Assembly: GCF_016650635.1 (NCBI RefSeq)
Contig: NZ_JAEKFI010000001.1
Location: 372,001-436,000 of the forward strand
DNA length: 64,000 nucleotides
Direction: 5' to 3'
Source: Pseudomonas sp. TH43
GTDB taxonomy: Bacteria; Pseudomonadota; Gammaproteobacteria; Pseudomonadales; Pseudomonadaceae
Of the stretch, positions 18,275 through 26,277 are shown piece by piece. A program made the position numbers and the translations under genes. Each line of letters starts with the position of its first letter. The first letter of the stretch is position 1. The notes under the pieces are model-generated. The model was not told where the DNA came from. It ran no database searches and saw nothing but the letters and a program-made list of their open reading frames with translations.

Positions 18275-20026
18275 TCAGTTCCGCGCCAGGATCCGGCACA
18301 GCGGGGTATTGATCGCTGCGAATGACGTGATGACACCGTCCAGCACAAAATCAAGTGCAAGACCGTATCCCTGGTGTAGGGACGCACTGTCGAACCCTTG
18401 GTCCTGGAGTTTTTGCAGGGACTCGCCCACAGAATCGTGTGCATCGGCAATACGCAGGTCGTTGGCCACGAACAGCATCGCCAAATCAGCATTGCGATCA
18501 TCCCAGCCTTCGGGCGGCTCAGCGCGCTTGAAGGCGTCAACCGCCTCTTCGTCACCCTCCAAACGCTGCACGATATTGAGCAGCGTTTGCAGCAATTTCA
18601 AGCTGGCCCTATTGGCGATTTGGGCGCGAGGTATACCTGCCGAGTGTAGGAGCTGTTTAAGGAAGCCGTTGGGTAGCCGCTGCCAGAGCTCATGGATAGA
18701 CTTACATCGCGCCAAAAACGCCTGCTGTGTCATCGCTAACGGGGCAACTTGGGCGAGCTTTTCCAGCTGAGGGTAATGTAACCAGCCATTGTCTTTGATT
18801 TCGTTGCGCTGAAAGCCGATCAAGTCTTCAGCGGCCTTCGCGATGCCTAGGTGACTCGCAAGTGCGGACAGGTTGTCGGCCAAGGTCAGCAGTTGATCCA
18901 ATAACCGGCCCACCTTGGTGACGATGTGTTCAACGCCTAGGTCAAGGGCGTCAATCTGGTTGGGCGTCAGCGCATGGACATGCGCATGCAGAATTTCCCG
19001 GTCAGGCACACCTTTGTACAGGTCGCGCAGTTGTACCCTGATCAGATTACGGCCGACGCGCTCGCAACCGGTGAACGCCCACTGCCCCAGATAGGACGGA
19101 CTGCAGTGCCAGAAACCGTGGAGGTTGACCGGTGTTGTGTCGTAGAAGTGGTTCTGCTCATATCGCTCCAAGAATCGGTCATCCAGATAGATCGTGGCGG
19201 CATTGAAGATGTCGTTGGCCCGAGCGTGCGTGACCGCGCCTTGGACGCCCGGCCAATGCAGACCTTCGGCGGTCTGTTGCGGTGACAGCTGACAGGATAC
19301 TGCCTCAACTGTAGCCCACACCTGCAGGAGCAGACCGCTACCGTTCGCACGGACATCCCCTTCCAGCCAGCTTCCAGGTCCACCCAGTTCAACGAATGGG
19401 CGTCTGTTCATCCAGGCTCGCAGTTCCGCTCCATCCTCAAGCTGGGCTTTGTAATAAAACTGCCGAACGCCACGTCCCCCACGCAGCCACAAGTAGCGGC
19501 GCAAGTAGTCATTGGACATACGCCATTGCACATGCCGGGAAGCCTTGAAGTAGTATTGTGCGGAGATCTCACCTTCGGCGACGTTAAACTCGGGCAGTCC
19601 CAGATCGTCGTAGGCTAGACGCTGTTTTTCATTGCCGAAACAACGCGGAGTCAGCCCTAACGCCATCCAGACCTTTTCCGCCAGGTGATAGCTGTAGAAC
19701 GATCCATCGCTCCAGGACGCGACGATGTAGTCGTGGCCGCTCACGCTTGGCGAAAACCCTTTTTCGCTTCCCTTGTCGCGCAGGATCGGGGTCGAAAAAG
19801 CCACCTGACCTTGATCAGTGTGCAGGTTCGGCATGGGTTGCCCATCGTCAGGAACGACAGCCATGAGCATGTACACCGCTTCCTGCGCGCCGTGTTGGTA
19901 ATTGTCTGTGAAACAACTGACTTCGACCCGCAGCTCGGGATCGGTCCCGACGGGCAGCAGCAGCTCGCGCAAACGCGCCGGCAACAGGTGCTCTGGAAGC
20001 GGAAAGGCAGCAAGATAATCCATCAT
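18275..20026 (-). CDS. Unknown protein paired with the KAP ATPase
   Basis: A 583-residue soluble protein I do not recognise. The start is put at ATG 20026 because AAGGAC precedes it, although the frame stays open to 20101. The N-terminal ~350 residues contain many aromatic residues and beta-like stretches (SYHLAEKVWMALG, RRYLWLRGGRGVRQFYYKAQ). The C-terminal part is helical (LLDQLLTLADNLSALASHLG). No catalytic motif is evident. It lies downstream of the KAP ATPase on the same strand, with a gap of about 380 bp, and may be its effector or target-recognition partner. The function is unknown. Confidence 0.65.
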   Translation of the reverse strand: MMDYLAAFPLPEHLLPARLRELLLPVGTDPELRVEVSCFTDNYQHGAQEAVYMLMAVVPDDGQPMPNLHTDQGQVAFSTPILRDKGSEKGFSPSVSGHDYIVASWSDGSFYSYHLAEKVWMALGLTPRCFGNEKQRLAYDDLGLPEFNVAEGEISAQYYFKASRHVQWRMSNDYLRRYLWLRGGRGVRQFYYKAQLEDGAELRAWMNRRPFVELGGPGSWLEGDVRANGSGLLLQVWATVEAVSCQLSPQQTAEGLHWPGVQGAVTHARANDIFNAATIYLDDRFLERYEQNHFYDTTPVNLHGFWHCSPSYLGQWAFTGCERVGRNLIRVQLRDLYKGVPDREILHAHVHALTPNQIDALDLGVEHIVTKVGRLLDQLLTLADNLSALASHLGIAKAAEDLIGFQRNEIKDNGWLHYPQLEKLAQVAPLAMTQQAFLARCKSIHELWQRLPNGFLKQLLHSAGIPRAQIANRASLKLLQTLLNIVQRLEGDEEAVDAFKRAEPPEGWDDRNADLAMLFVANDLRIADAHDSVGESLQKLQDQGFDSASLHQGYGLALDFVLDGVITSFAAINTPLCRILARN

Positions 20027-20407
20027 GGGAGGGTCCTTAATCGCCAAGCACGGTGCTCGGCCTGTATCTCGGTTGAAGTTGGTCGCTTGGCTTTCGGCCA
20101 TCTCAAGGGCTTGCCATCACTCGGCGCGACTAAAACGTCTTGCTCGGTCGCAACCGACCACTGTAGCAGGGGGGCGTTCGCGGTAGCGATCAGTTGTTTG
20201 CTCAAGATGCGGAATCGGGATGGACCGATGCCGCTTGCTCGCACATATAGTTCAGTTCACCCTGATCATCGCTTGACAGCGCGCCTCACGCGTAGGCGAC
20301 GCGCTGCAACCGCCTATTCAGGCGGCCAAAAACGTCAGACCCGGCACGGCCGCATCGGTAGTCGGATGGGCTCGCGATACGGGGCAGTTGCCAGGGTTCA
20401 AGCTGCG
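20027..20407. other. Gap between KAP ATPase and unknown protein
   Basis: About 380 bp. A 73-codon reverse frame (20023-20244) overlaps the start of the unknown gene and has no recognisable family. I see no convincing gene and no clear terminator. Confidence 0.4.
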
Positions 20408-22681
20408 CTAATCATTCCACTCTGCAGTCTCGCTTCGCGCGGGGTGGGCCAAGGCTTCTTTGACCAATCCTAATATCTGCGATGCGTCGGCACTCAACTC
20501 ACCTGTGTCGAGCCGCGCGACCCAATCCGCACAGCACTCCTTTCCCAGCAACTCGTCCAGTGAGTGCAGCGATATTTCGTCGATATGGGTCACGCCATCG
20601 CCACTATACCGACTGCGAGTGTTGACCAACGTTTGTGCGAACTGGAGAAATCGTGTGGTCGAGGTGATGTGCCTCTCGCTCCAGCGACGCCCTTCGTCCC
20701 CACCCTCACCATAGCGATTCAGGTCGTACAGGTAGGACTCGAAATCCGGATTCGCCAAGAAGGCCTCAGGGTCGCGTTCGGCTAACTCGCGTAAGTTGCA
20801 GAGATAGGCACTTTTCAACTGCTCTAGCCCAGCATCATCCAGACAGCCGAAATCAGCCTTGCGCCGAAGCGCATATTCAGATGCTAAAAGCTGCTCCACG
20901 ACGACGAGCCCTGGGCCAACCGCAAAAGCCTCGATGACTAGTTGGCTGCGTGCGGCCTCGTCGTCATGTCGCAGCAGAAACAGCCGCAGCAGACGAACGA
21001 CCTGTTGGCGAGGCGACCAGTTGGTGAAGGACATACGGCGACCCACTACGTCTCCTGCCTGCAACAACGTCTGCACCACCGCCAATGACAGTTCGAGGGG
21101 GAACTCATCCACCAAACCGAACAACCGCTGAAGAATCTCCGCTTGGCGATCCTCCTCATGACTTGCCAGAAGTGTGGTGAAGGGCCCTGAATCGACGATA
21201 CGTCGAGCCAACTCGTGCAATAGCGAATTAGGCACATCTTGCTCGGGCACTGACAGTTCGAAATAGCGATCAAACACGTCATCGCAGCAGACCCGCGAAT
21301 TGATAAGCCAGCGAAGCTGTGTCTGCCGGTCGTATTCAGTGTTTTTGAACACCCAGTCCAGAGTCGGAAACATTTCCTGCAGCAATTGTCGGGTGGCAGG
21401 CTTATGAGTGGACGGGGCCAAAAAGACCAAGTGGTTGATCACCTGATTGATACGGGCCCGCTGCGGCTCGTCCTGTCGCGCAAATGGCTCATTGTTGGTC
21501 AGCAATGCTTTGTGCCGAGGCATATCCGCATAGGTCTCCGGGGCAAAAACGCGCAAGCACTCCAGAGCGAACAAATCTACCGCGTTGACCTCGGCCACCT
21601 CCGTGCCGCGCAAGAGACGGCAGTGGAACGCCAAGGTCGACGCGTAGCGGTAGACGTGGCGTAAGTTGCCGAAAAACGGTCGCATTCCGCGCTGGAACAT
21701 CTGATCCCAATAAGCTTTATCGAAGCGCTGCTGCAATTGCTGCTCATTGGCCAAAATCGCATCCAGTTTGCCAGACAGGACCGCCTCCAACTGCCCGGAA
21801 GAAATGGCCGGCACACTGAACGGAACCTGAATGATCTTTTCCAGGTAGTCCGCGCCGTCAAAGCCCGCTCGCTGTAGCCCTTGCTCGACGGTGTCGCGCT
21901 GGAACAACAGGAGAAACACCACATTGGCAAAATCCATGTGCGCCTTGACCAACTGGAACATAGCTTTCAACTGTTCAGCCGACAACCGATCCAGATCGTC
22001 GAGCACGATCAAAAGCGGCTTCTGCCGCGCGCTGAGCAACTTCTGCAGCTCCGCGCGGATCTGGCTGAGTGTCAGCTCGCTGTCTTTGGCCTCCTGATCG
22101 AGGTTTTTCGACCGCTTCGTGCACCATTCAGCAGCCTGTTTCAACCAAGGAGCAAGGCTGCCGAGCCAGCTGACGGCGCTAACCGTCCAGATAGTCACCT
22201 GCGCAGCAGTCCCCTCTGCCACACTGCCCAACGCGGTTGTCACCAAGGCTGAGCCGAGCAGTATCGGCGCCCATTTGGCGGTACCGCTGAGCACGGCAGC
22301 GCCGGCATTCAGGCGATGCTCATAACGACGCAACACCTTGGCCAGTTGCTTGTCAGCCTCGGTAGGATTCTTGCGCTGAACGACTCGAGAGATTTCCTCG
22401 AAGAAGGCGCTGCTCAATTTATCTTGACCGGCCCACTGCCAAGGGTTGAATTCGATCACCTGGGAACCTTGGATTGCAGCCAACTGTTCAAGGGCCATAT
22501 TTTTGATGGAGCTCTTGCCGCTCCCCCAACTGCCCGTCAGGCTAATGACCAGGCTCTCCTGATTCTTCCAAGAGCTGATTGCCAGCGCCAGGCGCTGGGC
22601 AAAGCCTGCGCGGTCGAGCAGGTCGTGTTGTTGCATCGCGATCGGCCGGTCATGGGCAAACTGCAGGTCATCATTGGTCAT
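20408..22681 (-). CDS. KAP-family P-loop ATPase
   Basis: A 757-residue KAP NTPase. Walker A is GSWGSGKSS (50-58), preceded by the family's LLDRAGFAQRLA segment; Walker B is LLIVLDDLDRL (223-233). Two hydrophobic segments (about 138-154 and 163-180) between the Walker motifs are the membrane hairpin typical of KAP proteins and place the enzyme at the inner membrane. The remaining ~500 residues are mostly helical. The start at ATG 22681 is supported by AGGAG. The KfrA-like gene ends 67 bases upstream, so both are likely in one transcript. KAP ATPases include phage-exclusion proteins such as PifA of plasmid F, so a defence role is plausible but not proven. Confidence 0.85.
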   Translation of the reverse strand: MTNDDLQFAHDRPIAMQQHDLLDRAGFAQRLALAISSWKNQESLVISLTGSWGSGKSSIKNMALEQLAAIQGSQVIEFNPWQWAGQDKLSSAFFEEISRVVQRKNPTEADKQLAKVLRRYEHRLNAGAAVLSGTAKWAPILLGSALVTTALGSVAEGTAAQVTIWTVSAVSWLGSLAPWLKQAAEWCTKRSKNLDQEAKDSELTLSQIRAELQKLLSARQKPLLIVLDDLDRLSAEQLKAMFQLVKAHMDFANVVFLLLFQRDTVEQGLQRAGFDGADYLEKIIQVPFSVPAISSGQLEAVLSGKLDAILANEQQLQQRFDKAYWDQMFQRGMRPFFGNLRHVYRYASTLAFHCRLLRGTEVAEVNAVDLFALECLRVFAPETYADMPRHKALLTNNEPFARQDEPQRARINQVINHLVFLAPSTHKPATRQLLQEMFPTLDWVFKNTEYDRQTQLRWLINSRVCCDDVFDRYFELSVPEQDVPNSLLHELARRIVDSGPFTTLLASHEEDRQAEILQRLFGLVDEFPLELSLAVVQTLLQAGDVVGRRMSFTNWSPRQQVVRLLRLFLLRHDDEAARSQLVIEAFAVGPGLVVVEQLLASEYALRRKADFGCLDDAGLEQLKSAYLCNLRELAERDPEAFLANPDFESYLYDLNRYGEGGDEGRRWSERHITSTTRFLQFAQTLVNTRSRYSGDGVTHIDEISLHSLDELLGKECCADWVARLDTGELSADASQILGLVKEALAHPARSETAEWND

Positions 22682-22748
22682 CAGCGGCTCCTAGGCAAAC
22701 CTTGGTTTCATGTCGTTCGGTGCGGCGACACTGAGGTGGTGCCGCCGA

Positions 22749-23711
22749 TCAAGGTCGATTGCGCTGATCCTTGCTCTGCAATGTGTCTCGCAATTGAGCT
22801 AACTGAGTTTCGAGGGTGTCAGCGCGCGCCTGTTGCGCAATGGCGTTGCGCTGAGCCTCGGCTAGCCCCTGCTGCGCCGCCTCGGCGCGTGCTTGCAAGG
22901 CGGCTCGTTCCTGGCCGCCCTGTTCCGCCGCGAGTTCAGCGCGCGCTTGCTGGGCTGCGGCCTCGCGCTGACACTCGGTCAGTGCCGTGCGGCAGACTTC
23001 CAGCGTTTGCTGAATATCCTTCAACTGGCGCTTCAGTTCGCGCATCTCTACCTGGCGCGACTTGCCTTCTTCCCGCGCTCGGTCGACTTCGCGATACGCT
23101 CGCTCCTCAATGCCGCGCACATACAACTCCTGCGCCGCCCGCTTCTGGTCGGCCTGCTGCTGCAGCATTTGCAGCTGCAGTTGCGAAGCTTGCACCTGAC
23201 CTTGTGCTTCGGCGCAGGACTGCTGCAGGCCACTGCGCTGCTCCTGCAGATCTTCAATCTGCGCCGTACGCTGTTCCAGCAACAATTCCAAGTCCGCCAA
23301 CCGAGTCTCGCTCACTTGCTGTGCCGTCTGTGCGGCGACCGCATGTTGCCGAGCGAGTGCGGCGTCCTGACGAGCCTGGTCCTCCACGACGGCAACTCGC
23401 TCGCGCTCGGCGACCAAGACCTGACGTTGTTCGGACAACGCCTGCTCAGCAACGCCCTGTGCCAGATGGATCGCCTGTTGCCACACGGCGACAAAGGCCT
23501 GCGAGACCTCCGCCGGCAACGTCGGCAGGCGAGTCTCGCCGCTCAGCCTTTCGGACAGCCTCGCCCACCATTGATCGAGCAAACCACCGACGCGAGCCGG
23601 ACTGCCGCGCCCCAGCTCCAGGCGGACACGTTCAACCGTTGGCCGTTCTCCACGGGCCAACACCGCATCCGCGGCGGCAAACACGTCGTTTTCCGGTACC
23701 CCTACCGCCAT
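22749..23711 (-). CDS. KfrA-like DNA-binding coiled-coil protein
   Basis: A 320-residue protein. The N-terminal ~70 residues match the KfrA/plasmid-replication-region DNA-binding domain (NDVFAAADAVLARGERPTVE, then RGSPARVGGLLDQWW). The rest is almost entirely a long Gln/Ala/Glu-rich coiled coil. KfrA of plasmid RK2 is an autoregulator that binds an operator at its own promoter and forms filaments. Here the gene is divergent from a tyrosine recombinase, with an AT-rich intergenic region containing a perfect inverted repeat, so it probably represses both. The ATG at 23711 has GAGGTGA upstream. The same pattern, KfrA-like protein beside a recombinase, is common on mobile elements. Confidence 0.85.
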   Translation of the reverse strand: MAVGVPENDVFAAADAVLARGERPTVERVRLELGRGSPARVGGLLDQWWARLSERLSGETRLPTLPAEVSQAFVAVWQQAIHLAQGVAEQALSEQRQVLVAERERVAVVEDQARQDAALARQHAVAAQTAQQVSETRLADLELLLEQRTAQIEDLQEQRSGLQQSCAEAQGQVQASQLQLQMLQQQADQKRAAQELYVRGIEERAYREVDRAREEGKSRQVEMRELKRQLKDIQQTLEVCRTALTECQREAAAQQARAELAAEQGGQERAALQARAEAAQQGLAEAQRNAIAQQARADTLETQLAQLRDTLQSKDQRNRP

Positions 23712-23789
23712 GGCTCACCTCTGGCTATATTAGGTCTGATAATTAAAGATTATCCGACGTTATTTATTAATTTATGGATTTATCATACG
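23712..23789. promoter_or_regulatory. AT-rich divergent promoter region
   Basis: About 80 bp separate the start codons of the KfrA-like gene and the recombinase. The sequence is far more AT-rich than its surroundings (GATAATTAAAGATTAT, TTATTTATTAATTTATGG) and must hold both promoters. No spaced boxes can be assigned with certainty. Confidence 0.55.
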
Positions 23790-23799
23790 TTGAACGTAT
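23785..23799. promoter_or_regulatory. Perfect 7-bp-arm inverted repeat at the recombinase start
   Basis: ATACGTT-G-AACGTAT lies in the divergent promoter region and overlaps the proposed TTG start of the recombinase. It is a likely operator for the KfrA-like protein, by analogy with RK2 KfrA, which binds an inverted repeat at its promoter. Confidence 0.5.
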
Positions 23800-24917
23800 T
23801 AAATATTACAGACCAGTTGCCCTTGGTCGACGAATCGCCGCTGGACCTGCATGTTCTTGCCGAAAACGCCCGGTACGCCGCAGCCGCCTTTATCGCCGCC
23901 GGCACTGCGACCAACACCGTGCGCAGCTACCGCAGCGCCCTGACCTACTGGTCGGCGTGGCTGCAACTGCGCTACGGTCACGTGCTGGGCGATGCGCCAC
24001 TCCCCGCGACCGTGGCTGTGCAGTTCGTCCTGGATCATCTGGCCCGGCCGCTGGCCGACGGTACCTGGGCGCACATGCTGCCGCCGGCGGTCGACGCGGC
24101 GCTAGTGACCGCGCGAGTCAAGGGCGGACTGGGGGCGCTGGCCTTCAACACCGTCAGTCACCGCCTTTCGGTGCTCGGCAAATGGCATCAGCTCAACGGC
24201 TGGGACAATCCGTGCGAAGAACCGGAGCTGAAGACCTTGCTGCGCGACGCACGCAAGGCCCAATCACGCCAGGGAGTCAGCGTACGTAAGAAAACCGCGA
24301 TTGTGCTTGAGCCGCTGCAGGCACTGCTGGCCACCTGCACCGATGGCGTGCGCGGGAAGCGTGACCGCGCCCTGCTCCTATTAGCCTGGAGTGGTGGTGG
24401 CCGACGACGTTCCGAGGTAGTTGGCTTGCAGATCGGCGATGTGCGTCGCCTGGATGCTGACACCTGGCTGTATGCCTTAGGCACTACCAAGACCGACACC
24501 GGCGGCACCCGGCGTGAAAAACCGCTGCGCGGCCCCGCCGCTCAAGCGCTGACCGAGTGGCTGAAGGCTGCGCCTGCAGAGTCGGGGCCGCTGTTTCGAC
24601 GCCTGTATAAGGGTGACAACGTGGGAACGGCAGGCTTATCAGCTGACCAAGTGGCGCGCATCGTTCAGCGTCGTGCAAAACTGGCTGACTTGGACGGCGA
24701 CTGGGCAGCGCACAGTTTGCGCTCAGGGTTCGTGACCGAGGCCGGTCGCCAGGGGGTACCACTGGGTGAAGTGATGGCGATGACCGAGCACCGCAGCGTG
24801 AGTACGGTAATGGGCTACTTTCAAGCCGGTGCACTGCTCGAAAGTCGAGCCACGACCCTACTCAAGTCATCCACCGCTGATGACGAAGAACCTCCGGAAG
24901 GTAATCACCCAAGGTGA
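23790..24917 (+). CDS. Tyrosine recombinase / integrase
   Basis: About 375 residues. The N-terminal core-binding domain (TATNTVRSYRSALTYWSAWL) is followed by the catalytic domain with the family's Arg in GGGRRRSEVVGLQ, HSLRSGFVTEAG (His-x-x-Arg), and MTEHRSVSTVMGYFQ (His then Tyr). The frame is open far upstream, through the antisense of the KfrA-like gene, so that part is not real. TTG at 23790 is the most plausible start; no strong ribosome site helps. It lies inside the Tn7-like element, so it is probably a passenger that once moved the KfrA/KAP cassette. I found no attachment repeats around it. Confidence 0.82.
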   Translation: MNVLNITDQLPLVDESPLDLHVLAENARYAAAAFIAAGTATNTVRSYRSALTYWSAWLQLRYGHVLGDAPLPATVAVQFVLDHLARPLADGTWAHMLPPAVDAALVTARVKGGLGALAFNTVSHRLSVLGKWHQLNGWDNPCEEPELKTLLRDARKAQSRQGVSVRKKTAIVLEPLQALLATCTDGVRGKRDRALLLLAWSGGGRRRSEVVGLQIGDVRRLDADTWLYALGTTKTDTGGTRREKPLRGPAAQALTEWLKAAPAESGPLFRRLYKGDNVGTAGLSADQVARIVQRRAKLADLDGDWAAHSLRSGFVTEAGRQGVPLGEVMAMTEHRSVSTVMGYFQAGALLESRATTLLKSSTADDEEPPEGNHPR

Positions 24918-25051
24918 GTGGGCGGAACACTTACTATCCCAATACCGACTAATCAGTTGATCGTATCGGTGGTGCGCAGTTGCAACAGTCAACAATCGGC
25001 CAGAAGCGCCCCTAAGGCAGCAATACCCTCGGCCATTAAGGCAGGTACCAG

Positions 25052-25606
25052 TCAACTGCCCGGATTGGACCATTTTGCAACTATGTCAGCGGCCTTTTCG
25101 CTGGTTAGCGCTTCAAGTTCCACGACCCGGTCAGCAATCTGTGAAAGGCCGCGCGCCGAAATTTCGTTGGGATGATTTATGGCGTCCTCATAAGAAATGC
25201 CATCCTCCTGGCGACTTCTCGTGTCGTAACGTTTTTTCAGGACGGACTCAGGACAAGTGAAATGAACATGCGTGACTACTGATCCAAAGTAGTCGCGAAA
25301 CAGTCTGACCTGTTCCGCTTTTCGCACCGAGTCCACGACCCAAAGGTGTTGCTCAGGCGTCGCCGCTATCTGAGGGAGGGCGACATTTTTCACGATCCAA
25401 CTGTATTGAGTCTCTAGGTCCAGGGCATCGCCTAGGCTCTGAAGGTTAGCTCGTTCGATGGTAATTCCCCGGCGTTCCGCGAGTTGTCTAAGGTAGGGAC
25501 TTGACTGCACGGCAGCATACCCATGCCGGGCGATCAGGGCCTTGCGGATTGAAGTTTTCCCCACCGCCAGTGGCCCGCTGATGAGAAGGACGCAGAGATT
25601 GTTCAT
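25052..25606 (-). CDS. P-loop nucleotide kinase-like protein
   Basis: A 184-residue P-loop kinase. Walker A is SGPLAVGKTS (10-19); LWVVDSVRKAEQVRLFR is the Walker B/DxxR region; a lid-like Arg segment follows (LKKRYDTRSRQ). It resembles (deoxy)nucleoside monophosphate or dephospho-CoA kinases in size and motif order. It shares the VVDxVRxAEQ and VxHVH...VLxxRY segments with the N-terminal domain of the kinase-PurA fusion two genes upstream, so the two are paralogues. It is the last gene of the operon, 5 bases after the DUF7002 gene. Substrate unknown; a purine (d)NMP would fit its neighbours. Confidence 0.75.
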   Translation of the reverse strand: MNNLCVLLISGPLAVGKTSIRKALIARHGYAAVQSSPYLRQLAERRGITIERANLQSLGDALDLETQYSWIVKNVALPQIAATPEQHLWVVDSVRKAEQVRLFRDYFGSVVTHVHFTCPESVLKKRYDTRSRQEDGISYEDAINHPNEISARGLSQIADRVVELEALTSEKAADIVAKWSNPGS

Positions 25607-25611
25607 CGCGG

Positions 25612-26265
25612 CTATACGCCTATGTGGCCCAAAACGGTTTGCCCCTGTATCGAACGAACCTCGATCACATAGTCCTTGATGTTCGGGATAGAGTAGTCCG
25701 TGACCACTTCCACCACCTTCTTGACCGGTGCCCCAGACCTGGGTTTTACCGGGTAGTCACTGATGCTCATGAAATCCTCAAGGCCTCGCGCGTGAGGCAT
25801 GGGAAACGTGTTACCCGAGTTCATGCGGCACACCATGATTTTCTCCGCGTAATCTCTGACCAGCGACGCCGTATCGATAGTCAGCACGTCATGGGTGAGC
25901 CTTTTGTAGCTGCGCGCATTGAGCAGTTTGAACAGCCGGTGTTCCTCTGCCCACATAAAAACTTTGCTGTTGATCAGCTTGTACCATTGGCTTGGCGTGG
26001 TTCCATCGATCAGCGCGTCTTCAAGGCGCTTGGGCGGCATAGGGATCTGATCCCTGAGCACGATAGCGTTGCCTAGTGGCCCTACCGTAACCTTGCTAGG
26101 CCGGTGCTGGGCCTCCAAAACCAGGCGTTGAGGCCCAGCAATACCATACCGATCCAGCACTGCGAGGGTGCTCAGCAAGCCGTGCTGTTTAATAGAGGGC
26201 CAGGTGCCGGCTTCGGCCATGTGGTACAAGCGAGGGTAATGGGCGATAAAGGTCTCTAGCTGCAT
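25612..26265 (-). CDS. DUF7002 / ADP-ribosyltransferase-fold-like protein
   Basis: A 217-residue protein beginning with the pattern LYHMAEAGTWPSIKQHGLLST, which I associate with the DUF7002 family. The H...I...GLLS arrangement resembles the first conserved block of ART-fold proteins such as DarT and RES toxins. Later segments (SKVFMWAEEHRLFKLL, VLTIDTASLVRDY, CRMNSGNTFPMPHARG) would supply the rest of the fold. AAGGA precedes the ATG. It lies between two kinase genes and downstream of a macro-domain protein, the kind of domain that removes ADP-ribose, so an ADP-ribosylation or nucleotide-transfer role is plausible. The fold assignment is by eye. Confidence 0.65.
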   Translation of the reverse strand: MQLETFIAHYPRLYHMAEAGTWPSIKQHGLLSTLAVLDRYGIAGPQRLVLEAQHRPSKVTVGPLGNAIVLRDQIPMPPKRLEDALIDGTTPSQWYKLINSKVFMWAEEHRLFKLLNARSYKRLTHDVLTIDTASLVRDYAEKIMVCRMNSGNTFPMPHARGLEDFMSISDYPVKPRSGAPVKKVVEVVTDYSIPNIKDYVIEVRSIQGQTVLGHIGV

Positions 26266-26277
26266 GATGATCCTTGG

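Noticed and set aside
19685..20473. 262-codon forward frame
   Set aside because: Antisense to the unknown 583-residue protein and the gap; no family features.
22316..23746. 476-codon forward frame
   Set aside because: Antisense shadow over the KAP and KfrA-like genes; low-complexity Arg/Pro/Ala text without a family or ribosome site.
22893..23789. Long forward frame that would extend the tyrosine recombinase by ~300 residues
   Set aside because: It is the antisense of the KfrA-like coiled-coil gene; the leucine-rich text is a shadow of its Gln/Ala repeats, and recombinase homology starts only near 23790.
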